Assembly: GCA_040218815.1 (NCBI GenBank) | Contig: JAVJQS010000001.1 | Coordinates: 62,001-126,000 of the forward strand | DNA: 64,000 nt | Origin: JAVJQS01 sp040218815 | GTDB taxonomy: Bacteria > Bacteroidota > Bacteroidia > Flavobacteriales_E > Vicingaceae | Direction: 5' to 3' | Translations under genes and position numbers: made by a program | Notes under the pieces: generated by a model | What the model saw: the letters and a program-made list of their open reading frames with translations, nothing else | The model's database searches: none | Told to the model about the DNA's origin: nothing | Shown: piece by piece, positions 17,527 to 26,657 of the stretch | Numbering within the stretch: position 1 is the stretch's first letter | How the letters are laid out: each line of letters opens with the position of its first letter

Positions 17527-18798
17527 ATGTTACAAATTCCCTTTCTCAGAGAAAATACTGATGATATTATTGATCGCTACCAAAAAAGAGGGCTCGATGC
17601 AAAATCCATTGTCGATTCAATTCTAGAAATAGACGATCAGCGAAAATCTACCCAATCACAACTTGATGACGAACTTGCTGAGGCAAACAAATTAGCCAAG
17701 CAAATTGGTGGTTTATTTAAAGATGGAAAAGTTGATGAAGCAAACAAATTAAAGGCTAGAACAAAAGAGTTAAAGGAAAGTAGTCAGGTGCTGAAAGAAA
17801 AGCTTCATGCTTTAGAAGCCAATCAAATTCAAGCGCTGTACCAACTGCCTAATGTTCCAAATGCCAAAGTTCCAAAAGGAAACAGCGAAGCTGATAATGA
17901 ATTAATTTCAGAACATGGCACTAGCCCTAGCTTTTCTTTTGAACCCAAACCACATTGGGAATTGGCCAGTGAGTTTGGTTTAATTGATTTTGAACTAGGG
18001 GTAAAAATAGCGGGAGCAGGATTCCCTGTTTATCAAGGAAAAGGTGCAAAATTACAGCGCGCACTCATCAACTTCTTTTTAGATGAAGCTGAAAATGCTG
18101 GTTACAGTGAAGTTATTCCTCCCCTTCTAGTCAACGAAGCTTCGGGAATTGGTACTGGTCAACTCCCAGATAAAGAAGGGCAAATGTATCATGTAACTGA
18201 AGACGATTTATATTTGATTCCGACTGCAGAAGTCCCCATCACGAACATTTACAGAGATGTAATTTTAAAAGAAAACGACTTCCCTATAAAAAGCTGCGGA
18301 TTTACTCCATGCTTTAGAAGAGAGGCTGGTTCATATGGAAAAGATGTGCGAGGATTAAATCGCCTACATCAATTTGACAAAGTGGAGATTGTTCAAATAC
18401 AACATCCGAACAAGTCATACGAAGCTTTGGATCAGATGGTCAATCACATCAAGGGATTGCTAGATAAATTAGGTTTACAATACCGCGTTTTATTGTTGTG
18501 TGGTGGAGATCTCGGTTTTACTTCAGCCATTACTTATGATTTTGAAGTATATTCTGCTGCACAAGACAAATGGCTGGAAGTTAGCTCAGTATCTAATTTT
18601 GAAACCTTCCAGGCTAATCGATTGAAACTCCGATTTAAAAATGACTCAGGTAAAACTGAACTAGCTCATACATTGAATGGTAGCGCTCTTGCTTTACCAA
18701 GAATTATGGCTGCTTTACTGGAAAACTTCCAAACTGAAACTGGAATTGAAATCCCTGAAGAACTTCACCCTTACACTAAATTTGAAAAAATTGATTAA
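17527..18798 (+). CDS. serS: seryl-tRNA synthetase
   Basis: A 423-residue class II synthetase charging tRNA-Ser. The N-terminal coiled-coil arm that grips the tRNA long variable arm spans about residues 30-100 (ILEIDDQRKSTQSQLDDE and later Lys/Glu-rich heptads). The catalytic core has motif 2 FRREAGSYGKDVRG, with LNRLHQFDKVE, and motif 3 LNGSALALPRIMAALLENFQ near the end. Serine site TAEVPITN is present. A TATCTTTG element at 17496 lies just upstream. Complete and of usual length. Confidence 0.97.
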   Translation: MLQIPFLRENTDDIIDRYQKRGLDAKSIVDSILEIDDQRKSTQSQLDDELAEANKLAKQIGGLFKDGKVDEANKLKARTKELKESSQVLKEKLHALEANQIQALYQLPNVPNAKVPKGNSEADNELISEHGTSPSFSFEPKPHWELASEFGLIDFELGVKIAGAGFPVYQGKGAKLQRALINFFLDEAENAGYSEVIPPLLVNEASGIGTGQLPDKEGQMYHVTEDDLYLIPTAEVPITNIYRDVILKENDFPIKSCGFTPCFRREAGSYGKDVRGLNRLHQFDKVEIVQIQHPNKSYEALDQMVNHIKGLLDKLGLQYRVLLLCGGDLGFTSAITYDFEVYSAAQDKWLEVSSVSNFETFQANRLKLRFKNDSGKTELAHTLNGSALALPRIMAALLENFQTETGIEIPEELHPYTKFEKID

Positions 18799-18799
18799 T

Positions 18800-19348
18800 A
18801 TGAAAAATTACGCTTCAATTGGTTTAGTTATCCTTTTGTTTACTGCCTCATGTGGCCCAAAAATTAATGAAAAACAGCAAGAAAGTTTAAATGAACTAAC
18901 GCTTAAAGTGGATTCATCACTTGCAATTTTAACAGCAATTGATAGTGCTGAGATGATGCAGATGGGAAGCGATTTTGAACAAATGAAAATTTTTCTCTTA
19001 AATGATATTAAGGATACCCTAAGTCCAGCGACAGTTTTTTACTTAGATAGCTTTTTAAATTTAAATAAGCCTATGGCATTTATTACATCAAAGTATAGTC
19101 CGTTAAAACAGGAAGGATTGATAATTCAACAGCAGATGAAGGATTTAAAACAAGATGTTGAAAATAGACTAGTTGATGAAGAACAATTTGAGAAGTATTA
19201 CACATTAGAAAAAGAGAATTACTCTAAATTACACGAGGCAGTTGGTCAGTTTAACAATGCTTATAATGTTTCTAGACGTCGTTACACTAATATGAAACCT
19301 AAAATTGACTCCATTATAAGCGCTTCAAAATCTTCAACTTTTGACTAG
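18800..19348 (+). CDS. hypothetical coiled-coil lipoprotein
   Basis: A 182-residue protein. The frame is open further upstream inside serS, but the ATG at 18800 directly gives MKNYASIGLVILLFTASCGP, a signal with lipobox ending in TASC, so that start is chosen. It lies 1 base after the serS stop. The mature part is highly charged and helical (ESLNELTLKVDSSL, QQQMKDLKQDVENRL, EKYYTLEKENYSKLHEA), probably a coiled coil. No family recognised. Its stop overlaps the TTG start of the next gene. Confidence 0.7.
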   Translation: MKNYASIGLVILLFTASCGPKINEKQQESLNELTLKVDSSLAILTAIDSAEMMQMGSDFEQMKIFLLNDIKDTLSPATVFYLDSFLNLNKPMAFITSKYSPLKQEGLIIQQQMKDLKQDVENRLVDEEQFEKYYTLEKENYSKLHEAVGQFNNAYNVSRRRYTNMKPKIDSIISASKSSTFD

Positions 19349-21185
19349 TCGTCATTTCATATTATTTTTTACTTGCCTTCTCCTAAATATTAGTTTGGGC
19401 TTTGGTCAAAACGACGTTCAAACGCTTTATGCTCTTGGAAGACAAGCAAAAGAAAATGGAGAAAATGCCAAGGCTATTCAATATTTTGAAGAGCTTTATG
19501 ACAAAACCAATCAAGATCCATATTACAATGAGTTAATTGAGCTTTACGCACTTGAAGAACAATATGATGATGCAGAAAAAATCATTAAAAAGCGAATCCG
19601 TTCGTTTTCAGATCGGCCTGAATTATTAGTTGATCGTGGCCATATTTATGAATTGCAAAAAGATGAACGTCAAGCTGAAAAATACTACAAAGAAGCCATT
19701 GATGAAGTTGAAAATAACGAGCAAAAAGCTCGACAAGTGGCTAATCAATTTGTAAAATACAATCGTTATGATTTTGCTGAAAAAACTTATTTGAAAGTCA
19801 GAAGTTCAGCCAAAAACAACCAACTATTTCGCTTTGAGTTGGCTACAGCTTACGCTCAACAAGGTAAAACGGAAGAAATGGTTGAAGAATACTTGAATGT
19901 GTTAGCAGGTAATCGGGGCTACATTCAGACCATTCAAAATTTATTTCAACGGGTACTTCATCCCGATCCAGAAGGCATTCAAATGGAAAACTTGAAAAAT
20001 CAATTGCTAAGAAGAATTCAAAAAAACCCAGAACAAGAAGTTTTTTCAGAATTGTTAATCTGGTTATACATTCAAGATAGAAATTTTACTGGAGCATTAC
20101 TTCAAGCTAAAGCTTTGGACAGGCGGGCAAATGAAAACGGAAAAAGGATTTACTCCTTGGGTGAATTAAGTTTAGCAAATAATGAATATTCAGTAGCTGA
20201 AGAAGCATTCAACTATGTTATTTCTTATGGTGATGAAAATCCATACTATTTAAATTCTCGCATGAAGCTAGTAGAAGTGCTGAAAGCAAAGGTTACAAGT
20301 GATTTGAATTATACTACTGAAGATTTAGAAAAACTAAGAAAAACTTATGCTAATACCATCTCTGATTTACGGAAAAGTGCCTTTACTCTTTCTTTAATTA
20401 GAGGTGAAGCAGAATTATATGCCTATTATTTAGACAGTATTTCAACTGCCATTTCAATATTAGAAGAAGCTGTTTTAATTCCTGGAATAAGCAAACAAGA
20501 AAAGGCAAAAATAAAAATAGACCTAGCAGATTTGATGCTGTTAAGTGGAGAAACTTGGGAAGCATCATTGCTTTACTCGCAAGTAGAAAAAGATTTTAAG
20601 TACGATCGCTTAGGAGAAATTGCAAAATTTAAAAATGCCAAAATTGCTTTCTATGTTGGTGACTTCTATTGGTCTCAAGCACAATTGGATGTTTTAAAAG
20701 GCTCAACATCAAAACTCATTGCCAATGATGCTATGGAGCTATCTTTGTTAATCACCGATAATGTTGGCTTAGATAGCATAAGTGAACCCTTAGAAATGTA
20801 TGCCAGAGCTGATTTGTCGATTTTTAAAAAGAATTACTCTGCTGCAGAAGCTACTTTAGATTCGATACCCAAATATTTTCCAGCTACTTCCTTGAAAGAC
20901 GACATTTTGCTAACGAAGTACAAAATTGAATTTAAAAAGAAAAACTATGAGCTGGCAGCTAAGTACTTAAAACAATTACTTGCTGATTATGCTGAGGATA
21001 TTTTAGGAGACAATGCGCTATTTTACTTGGCAAAGTTGAATGAAGAGCAACTGGACAATAAAGAAGAAGCCATGGAGCTTTATAAGCGACTATTAACTAC
21101 ATATCCAGCAAGTTTATTTGTAGTAGAAAGCAGAAAAAGATTCCGAAATCTCAGAGGTGATAAATTAGAAGAAGAAATAAATTAG
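19341..21185 (+). CDS. exported tetratricopeptide repeat protein
   Basis: A 614-residue protein. The TTG start overlaps the previous stop by 8 bases and gives a signal peptide (HFILFFTCLLLNISLGFGQ). The remainder is a long series of TPR-like helix pairs: AKAIQYFEELYDKTNQDP, YDDAEKIIKKRI, RQAEKYYKEAIDEVEN near the front and KNYELAAKYLKQLLADYAED, NALFYLAKLNEEQ near the end, a form seen in periplasmic tol-pal-like scaffolds. Probably an envelope protein working with the preceding lipoprotein, since the genes are coupled. Function unknown. Confidence 0.78.
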   Translation: MTSRHFILFFTCLLLNISLGFGQNDVQTLYALGRQAKENGENAKAIQYFEELYDKTNQDPYYNELIELYALEEQYDDAEKIIKKRIRSFSDRPELLVDRGHIYELQKDERQAEKYYKEAIDEVENNEQKARQVANQFVKYNRYDFAEKTYLKVRSSAKNNQLFRFELATAYAQQGKTEEMVEEYLNVLAGNRGYIQTIQNLFQRVLHPDPEGIQMENLKNQLLRRIQKNPEQEVFSELLIWLYIQDRNFTGALLQAKALDRRANENGKRIYSLGELSLANNEYSVAEEAFNYVISYGDENPYYLNSRMKLVEVLKAKVTSDLNYTTEDLEKLRKTYANTISDLRKSAFTLSLIRGEAELYAYYLDSISTAISILEEAVLIPGISKQEKAKIKIDLADLMLLSGETWEASLLYSQVEKDFKYDRLGEIAKFKNAKIAFYVGDFYWSQAQLDVLKGSTSKLIANDAMELSLLITDNVGLDSISEPLEMYARADLSIFKKNYSAAEATLDSIPKYFPATSLKDDILLTKYKIEFKKKNYELAAKYLKQLLADYAEDILGDNALFYLAKLNEEQLDNKEEAMELYKRLLTTYPASLFVVESRKRFRNLRGDKLEEEIN

Positions 21186-21187
21186 AT

Positions 21188-21493
21188 ATGATAGTATATA
21201 GTGTAACTGTAAATATCGAACAAGATATTCATGAAGATTGGTTGGCTTGGATGAAAAACAAACATATTCCCGATGTGATGAGTACAGGAGTTTTTCAAGA
21301 ACATCGTCTTTTAAAGGTAATTAGTCGTGATGAACAGGAAGAGGGCATTACTTACAACATTCAATATAAATGTCCAAGCATGGCTGACTTACACCGCTAT
21401 CAATCTCATTATGCCGTTAAACTCCAAGCTGAACATACTGAAAGATATAAAGACAAGTTTGTAGCGTTCAGAACATTATTGGAGGAAGCATAA
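21188..21493 (+). CDS. DUF4286 family protein
   Basis: A 101-residue protein typical of Bacteroidota, with a ferredoxin-like alpha-beta barrel pattern. It starts IVYSVTVNIEQDIHEDWLAWMKNKHIPDVM, the recognisable front of DUF4286, and has YNIQYKCPSMADLHRYQ later. No biochemical function is known. It is separated by 2 bases from the TPR gene and 1 base from rsmA, so it is in one operon with them. Confidence 0.82.
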   Translation: MIVYSVTVNIEQDIHEDWLAWMKNKHIPDVMSTGVFQEHRLLKVISRDEQEEGITYNIQYKCPSMADLHRYQSHYAVKLQAEHTERYKDKFVAFRTLLEEA

Positions 21494-21494
21494 A

Positions 21495-22277
21495 GTGAAA
21501 AACGTACGTGCCAAAAAAGGATTAGGTCAGCATTTTTTAACAGATGAGGGCATTGCAATGGATATTGTAGCTGCTTTTAATCGTGAAAATAAATTCAAAA
21601 AATGTCTTGAAGTTGGCGCTGGAATGGGTGTTTTAACGAAGCACCTCAACAAAAGATCGGATCTAGATCTTTTTGTTATAGACATAGACAGAGAATCAAT
21701 AGAGTACTTAAAAAATCAAGAGTGGATTAATCGTGAAAAATTAATTGAGGGAGATTTTTTAGCTACTGACTTAGCACAGCTTTTTAAGGGAGAGAAATTC
21801 GGCATTATAGGCAACTTTCCTTACAATATATCGTCTCAAATTTTATTCAAAGCATTAGATTATAAAGATCAAGCCATAGAAATCGTGGGGATGTTTCAAA
21901 AAGAAGTGGCTGAGCGAATAGCCTCAAAAGAGGGCTCTAAAGTCTATGGAATAACGAGTGTTTTATTACAAGCTTTTTATGAAATCGAATATTTATTTAC
22001 TGTTGATGAGCATGTTTTTAATCCACCTCCCAAAGTAAAATCGGCAGTAATTCGCTTAACCCGAAATAGCGAAAAAAGACTGGATTGCGATGAAAAGCTG
22101 TTTAAATCCATTGTTAAAATATCCTTTAATCAGCGACGCAAAACAATGCGAAATTCACTGAAACAGATGCTTCGCGAAGAAATAAAAGACAATAGCATTT
22201 TTAACTTGCGGCCAGAGCAACTGAGCGTCAACGAATTTGTAGAACTAACAAATTTGATTGATGCAAACCAAAAGTGA
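21495..22277 (+). CDS. rsmA: 16S rRNA dimethyladenosine transferase RsmA (KsgA)
   Basis: A 260-residue SAM-dependent enzyme that dimethylates two adjacent adenines near the 3' end of 16S rRNA. The front KKGLGQHFLTDEG is typical; the SAM site is LEVGAGMGVLTKHL; the catalytic motif is GNFPYNISSQIL (NLPY in many homologs, NFPY here); VFNPPPKVKSAVIRL and the C-terminal SFNQRRKTMRNSL complete the family pattern. The start is GTG at 21495, 1 base after the DUF4286 stop. Confidence 0.95.
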   Translation: MKNVRAKKGLGQHFLTDEGIAMDIVAAFNRENKFKKCLEVGAGMGVLTKHLNKRSDLDLFVIDIDRESIEYLKNQEWINREKLIEGDFLATDLAQLFKGEKFGIIGNFPYNISSQILFKALDYKDQAIEIVGMFQKEVAERIASKEGSKVYGITSVLLQAFYEIEYLFTVDEHVFNPPPKVKSAVIRLTRNSEKRLDCDEKLFKSIVKISFNQRRKTMRNSLKQMLREEIKDNSIFNLRPEQLSVNEFVELTNLIDANQK

Positions 22278-22334
22278 TTTCAGCACCAATTTTTACGTTG
22301 TAAAGCTTATCTTCGTCTCTGAAATTCAGCAGAC

Positions 22335-23693
22335 ATGCAGTTCGAATTAACCAAAGAGTATTTAGAAAATATAAAACTCCAACTTCACGAGGGAGTTAAG
22401 GATCAATTGCTGCAAGAAATTAATCACTTGCATCCAGCAGATATTGCTGAAATCATTGATGAACTTAGTGAAGATGAAGCGAATCAGCTTTACCCCTACC
22501 TAAATGGTTCATTAGCCTCTGATGTCTTAATTGAGCTGGAAGAGGATGTACGTGAGAAATTCCTTTCGAATATTAATGCGGTTGAAATTGCAGAAAAGTT
22601 CATCGATCACATGGACTCAGATGATGCTGCCGATATAATGGCGGAACTGCCCGATCGAAAAAAGGACGATGTAATTTCTTCAATTAAGGATGCTGACCAA
22701 GCTAGTGATATTGTTGACCTACTGAATTACCCTGAAGATTCTGCGGGTGGATTAATGGCTAAGGAGCTGATAAAAGTGAATATAGAATGGTCTATTTTGA
22801 AGTGTGTGAAGGAAATGCGCAAGCAGGCTGAAAACATCGAAAATGTATACACCATTTATGTTATAGATGATCGCGAAACACTAGTTGGAACCTTGTCACT
22901 AAAAAGATTATTGCTTGCAAAAGAGGGCAGTAAAGTAAAGGACTTGTATTTTGAAGATATTTTAGCCGTAAAGGCCTACGAAAAATCAGAGGAGATTGCC
23001 GCTATCATGGAAAAATATGATTTAGTGGTATTGCCCGTTGTTGATGAATTGTATCGATTAATTGGTAGAATTACTATTGATGATATTGTAGATGTTATAA
23101 AAGAAGAGGCGGATAAAGATTATCAAATGGCTTCTGGAATTTCAGAAAGTGTTGATTCTACTGATAGTGTCCGCTTGTTAACCCGTGCAAGACTACCTTG
23201 GTTATTAGTTGGATTATTAGGAGGTATTTTTGGTGCATTGGTCATCAACCAGTATGAAGACACCCTCCAAATTTATCCTGAAATGGCTTTATTCATTCCA
23301 TTAATTGCTGCAATGGGAGGAAATGTAGGGGTACAATCTTCAGCCATTATTGTGCAAGGCTTAGCCAATAATTCATTAGGATTTGATAGTCTGTTTGCCC
23401 GTTTAGGGAAAGAGTTTTTAGTAGCAATATTAAATGGTGTAGTGTGTAGTCTGCTCATATTAATTTATACCATCATTTACAAAGACAATTATGACTTGGC
23501 AGCAACAGTCAGTATTTCACTGGTCTTAGTCATTATTTTTGCAGGTCTGTTTGGCACATTTGTGCCCTTAATGCTCGACAAATACAAAATAGATCCAGCT
23601 TTGGCAACCGGGCCTTTTATCACTACAATGAATGACATTGTTGGACTATTTATTTATTTTGGTATCGGTCATTTGATGTACACCATATTGTAA
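22335..23693 (+). CDS. mgtE: magnesium transporter MgtE
   Basis: A 452-residue magnesium channel. Order: N domain of superhelical repeats (residues 20-130, LHPADIAEIIDELSEDEANQLY), two CBS domains (about 135-260, PEDSAGGLMAKELIKV and GRITIDDIVDVIKEEADKDYQ), the plug helix, then five membrane helices with WLLVGLLGGIFGALVI, MGGNVGVQSSAIIVQGLA and GPFITTMNDIVGLFIYF holding the pore. No magnesium riboswitch is obvious in the 57 bases upstream. Complete. Confidence 0.95.
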   Translation: MQFELTKEYLENIKLQLHEGVKDQLLQEINHLHPADIAEIIDELSEDEANQLYPYLNGSLASDVLIELEEDVREKFLSNINAVEIAEKFIDHMDSDDAADIMAELPDRKKDDVISSIKDADQASDIVDLLNYPEDSAGGLMAKELIKVNIEWSILKCVKEMRKQAENIENVYTIYVIDDRETLVGTLSLKRLLLAKEGSKVKDLYFEDILAVKAYEKSEEIAAIMEKYDLVVLPVVDELYRLIGRITIDDIVDVIKEEADKDYQMASGISESVDSTDSVRLLTRARLPWLLVGLLGGIFGALVINQYEDTLQIYPEMALFIPLIAAMGGNVGVQSSAIIVQGLANNSLGFDSLFARLGKEFLVAILNGVVCSLLILIYTIIYKDNYDLAATVSISLVLVIIFAGLFGTFVPLMLDKYKIDPALATGPFITTMNDIVGLFIYFGIGHLMYTIL

Positions 23694-23708
23694 TTCAAAA
23701 AAACGCCA

Positions 23709-24653
23709 TTGAAACCAAAGGTTATATTTATTGATAGTGTGCACCCCATTCTTTTTAAACGATTGGAAAGTGCAGGTTATGAGTGCCATTGGAAAACTGA
23801 CTCTGACAGGGATGAAATTCTAAGCATACTAGAACAGTATGAGGGTGCTGTTATTCGTAGCAAGTTCAAGTTTAATCAAGAAGTTTTCGATGTTGCAAAC
23901 AAGCTAAAATGGATTGCTCGTTCGGGCGCTGGCATGGAAAATATTGATCAATCAATCGCAGCTTCAAGAAATATAAAATGTTACAATTCCCCAGAAGGGA
24001 ATAGGGATGCAGTTGCAGAACATGCAATTGGAATGTTATTGAACTTATTTAATAACCTCATTCAGGCAGATGATGAAGTAAGAAATGCAGAATGGAATAG
24101 AGAAAAAAATAGAGGTATAGAGCTTAAAGGTAAAACAGTTGGAATTTTAGGCTTTGGTTACATGGGTGAAGCATTTGCTCAGCGGCTGCAAGGCTTTGAA
24201 GTAAATATCATTGCCTACGATAAATACAAGCAAGGTTTTGGGAATAAATTAGTTAGAGAAGTAGATGAAGCTACATTTTTCAAAAAAACTGAAGTATTAA
24301 GCATTCATTTGCCTTTGACTAAGGAAACCACTTTTTTAGTGAATCAAGAGTACATCAATAAATTTTCAAACCCTCTTTTTATTATAAATACGGCACGTGG
24401 CAGAAATTTAAAAACAGATGATTTAGTAGTTGCTATAAAATCAGAAAAGGTTTTAGGAGCTTGCTTAGACGTGCTGGAGTATGAAAAAACTTCGTTTGAA
24501 CAATTGAAGAGTGAAGAACTGCCCGAAGCATTTCGTTTTCTTAAACGGAGTGAAAAAGTAATTTTAAGTCCCCATGTAGCTGGTTGGACCGAGGAGTCTT
24601 ATTACAAACTATCGAATGTGTTGGCAGATAAGATACTTTCTATGAATGGGTGA
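23709..24653 (+). CDS. D-isomer-specific 2-hydroxyacid dehydrogenase family protein
   Basis: A 314-residue NAD-dependent oxidoreductase of the phosphoglycerate dehydrogenase-like type. The Rossmann motif GKTVGILGFGYMGEAFA sits at about residues 142-158; the catalytic Arg is in NTARGRNL, and the catalytic His in SPHVAGWTEESY. It lacks a regulatory ACT domain, so it is shorter than classical SerA. Substrate is not predictable. TTG start, 15 bases after mgtE, so it may share that transcript. Confidence 0.85.
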   Translation: MKPKVIFIDSVHPILFKRLESAGYECHWKTDSDRDEILSILEQYEGAVIRSKFKFNQEVFDVANKLKWIARSGAGMENIDQSIAASRNIKCYNSPEGNRDAVAEHAIGMLLNLFNNLIQADDEVRNAEWNREKNRGIELKGKTVGILGFGYMGEAFAQRLQGFEVNIIAYDKYKQGFGNKLVREVDEATFFKKTEVLSIHLPLTKETTFLVNQEYINKFSNPLFIINTARGRNLKTDDLVVAIKSEKVLGACLDVLEYEKTSFEQLKSEELPEAFRFLKRSEKVILSPHVAGWTEESYYKLSNVLADKILSMNG

Positions 24654-24724
24654 ATTAAGGAATCAGTCAATAACTGAATGATTTAATCTTAAAAAAGAAA
24701 GATAAGTGTAATCTTAGACACTAC

Positions 24725-24849
24725 TTTTAACCACCAAGATCACTAAGGTTACACTAAGGTCGCAAAGACAATATTTGAATGAAATCAATCTTTAGATGAA
24801 AAATCTCTTAGTGTTCTTTGTGATTTTTTCTTTGTGTGCTTTGTGGTTC
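24725..24849. repeat. intergenic inverted-repeat element with ACTAAG/CAAAG motifs
   Basis: In the 319-base gap between genes, a left part with repeated CACTAAGG/CAAAG words (AACCACCAAGATCACTAAGG at 24729) faces a right part whose reverse complement starts AACCACAAAGCACACAAAG. The pairing is imperfect. The rest of the gap shows nothing recognisable. It looks like a dispersed palindromic repeat. Confidence 0.55.
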
Positions 24850-24972
24850 AACTTTTTCTATTTACAAGGTATACGCAAATACGACAAAAACACTGGTTGT
24901 ATAAATAAACGCTAGCTTAACTTACTCACCAATTCAGCAATTGAATGATTCACTTACCCATTGATTCAACTT

Positions 24973-26031
24973 TCAAGGCTGATTCTCTTCCCCTATTAAG
25001 ATGTCTCTATTGTTGTAAAGCAGGATAAAGAGTCGCGTTCTTAATATCTCTCCCATAGTTTTGCATTCTAAAAAGCTCGGGTCTGAAAAATGCTCAGCCA
25101 ATTCACTTTTTAATTGGTCTACCTTTTCGGGCATGCTTATTTTATCAACCTCCATACAATCTGACAAATCTTTCAAACGATAGCGGGAGACCTTTATACG
25201 ATTCGCAATCATTGCCCGTTCTTCTTTCTGATACTGTCGAATAGTTTCAGGGTTTAACAAATCAGCACAAAACTCTACAATGGGGTTGTTATCTTTAAAA
25301 AATTGTGGCAAATACATTGTTTTATTGCCTTCATAGGTTTGCTGGTCAAAATCAATCGCACGAATTCTGTACTGAATATCATCAAAGTCTGGAGTTATAT
25401 CAACTACATAGTTGTATGAACGCATGTCACCGAGCAACCTAACAAAACAACGTTCATTAAACTTAACAAATTCTTTTGCCAACCTTATCCTATTTAGCTG
25501 ATCGTCTTCTAGCCAACTTTTTATAAATAAATCACCTGGAATTCCTGCTATATGATCCTCAATTATAGTATCCCTATCCACAATGTAACTAATTCGGTTA
25601 GGTGATAGAATATGCTCCAATTCTAAACCATAAATTCTTGAGGCATCTGCCTTCTTAACATAAAAATAATCGTAATTGTCATTAAAGCGATTGGTTATTC
25701 GGATTCGGAATGGCTTAGAATTCCCGAAAGGACAATAATCAATACGATTGACATATAAATGTTCCATTACTGAAATATCACCTTCTGTCTTTAGTAAAGC
25801 ATAAACACTGCAAAGCGCTGTATTTATCTCAACCATCTCACTTTGATTGAAATAAACTGTTTCCCACATTGTATCAACTCCCGCTTTATCATATAAAGGC
25901 ACTGAACTTTCGTAGTGGTCTAGATCTTTATAGTTTATTGGCAGCTTGAGCTCTCGAGAGTAGTTTTTTAAATACTTTCTCAATTGTGTTTTTATAGGGT
26001 AGTGAACTTTCTTTTTTGAAATCGTGTTCAT
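24973..26031 (-). CDS. kinase-fold-like protein of unknown function
   Basis: A 352-residue protein with no family name that I can give. Ordered motifs resemble a protein or aminoglycoside-type kinase: a candidate beta3 Lys in FYVKKAD (about 126-127), a helix with Glu (YGLELEHIL, about 137-139), a hinge-like TIIEDHIAGIPGD (155-167), a catalytic-loop pattern GDMRSYN with Asp 202 and Asn 207 spaced as in HRDxxxxN, and AIDFD (227-229) as metal site. The glycine-rich loop is not evident. Last gene of a three-gene operon, 4 bases after the 199-residue protein. Confidence 0.65.
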   Translation of the reverse strand: MNTISKKKVHYPIKTQLRKYLKNYSRELKLPINYKDLDHYESSVPLYDKAGVDTMWETVYFNQSEMVEINTALCSVYALLKTEGDISVMEHLYVNRIDYCPFGNSKPFRIRITNRFNDNYDYFYVKKADASRIYGLELEHILSPNRISYIVDRDTIIEDHIAGIPGDLFIKSWLEDDQLNRIRLAKEFVKFNERCFVRLLGDMRSYNYVVDITPDFDDIQYRIRAIDFDQQTYEGNKTMYLPQFFKDNNPIVEFCADLLNPETIRQYQKEERAMIANRIKVSRYRLKDLSDCMEVDKISMPEKVDQLKSELAEHFSDPSFLECKTMGEILRTRLFILLYNNRDILIGEENQP

Positions 26032-26035
26032 GCGT

Positions 26036-26635
26036 TTAAAGTAAGAATAATTTATTCAATAACTCGTCAAAAGCCATGGCAGTATTATAATGTTGATCGT
26101 TATAAACACTACTCATCAGTTTAACCATCTTTGTTTCTCCATCCACAATTTTATGTTCGATTTCAAGATTTCCATAAAGTTGATTGTAAGGCGTTTCCTT
26201 TCGAAATTTAAGTGCTGGCTTGAGGTAAAATAGCTCAGTAGTTTTTAGTTCTTCTGGCTCTTCTATTACCTCTCTCACTGAGTTTGCTAAAAAATATTCT
26301 ACTCTCTTTAATTGCTCAAAAAAGTAATGAACTAAGTAAGTGTAATCCGTTGAACTCCACCTTGATTCACCATAAAAGTAAAATCCACTATACGTACTAT
26401 TTTGTACTTCAAAATAATTTATCTTTTCTGTAGATTTCTCCTTCCGTAGTGCTCTTTTTTCATTTAAATCATTGAGTAAACCGTGGTGCATTTCATTGTA
26501 AATCCATTCTTGGTAATTTTTAAGAAAGACTTTGTTGTGTTTTATGGGTTCACGAAGTAGAACTTCACTTTCAATTGCTTTTTCTTCACTTTGGTTTGGA
26601 TACAATTGATTGAACAAGCGGCTAAATAAATTCAT
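26036..26635 (-). CDS. hypothetical protein
   Basis: A 199-residue protein that I do not recognise. No signal peptide or membrane helix; it appears cytoplasmic. The sequence is rich in Tyr, Phe, Glu and Lys (for example YSGFYFYGESRWSSTDYTYLVHYFFEQL in two pieces), with an amphipathic helix at the N-terminus. Gene 22 bases downstream of the DUF4421 gene and 4 bases before the kinase-like gene, so the three are almost surely one operon. Confidence 0.6.
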   Translation of the reverse strand: MNLFSRLFNQLYPNQSEEKAIESEVLLREPIKHNKVFLKNYQEWIYNEMHHGLLNDLNEKRALRKEKSTEKINYFEVQNSTYSGFYFYGESRWSSTDYTYLVHYFFEQLKRVEYFLANSVREVIEEPEELKTTELFYLKPALKFRKETPYNQLYGNLEIEHKIVDGETKMVKLMSSVYNDQHYNTAMAFDELLNKLFLL

Positions 26636-26657
26636 GGAGCAAAAAAATTCATAATTA

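Noticed and set aside
18677..18799. Upstream extension of the lipoprotein gene into serS
   Set aside because: The extension would bury the signal peptide and lipobox; the ATG at 18800 is clean.
22278..22334. Magnesium riboswitch before mgtE
   Set aside because: Only 57 bases lie between rsmA and mgtE and no M-box structure is visible.
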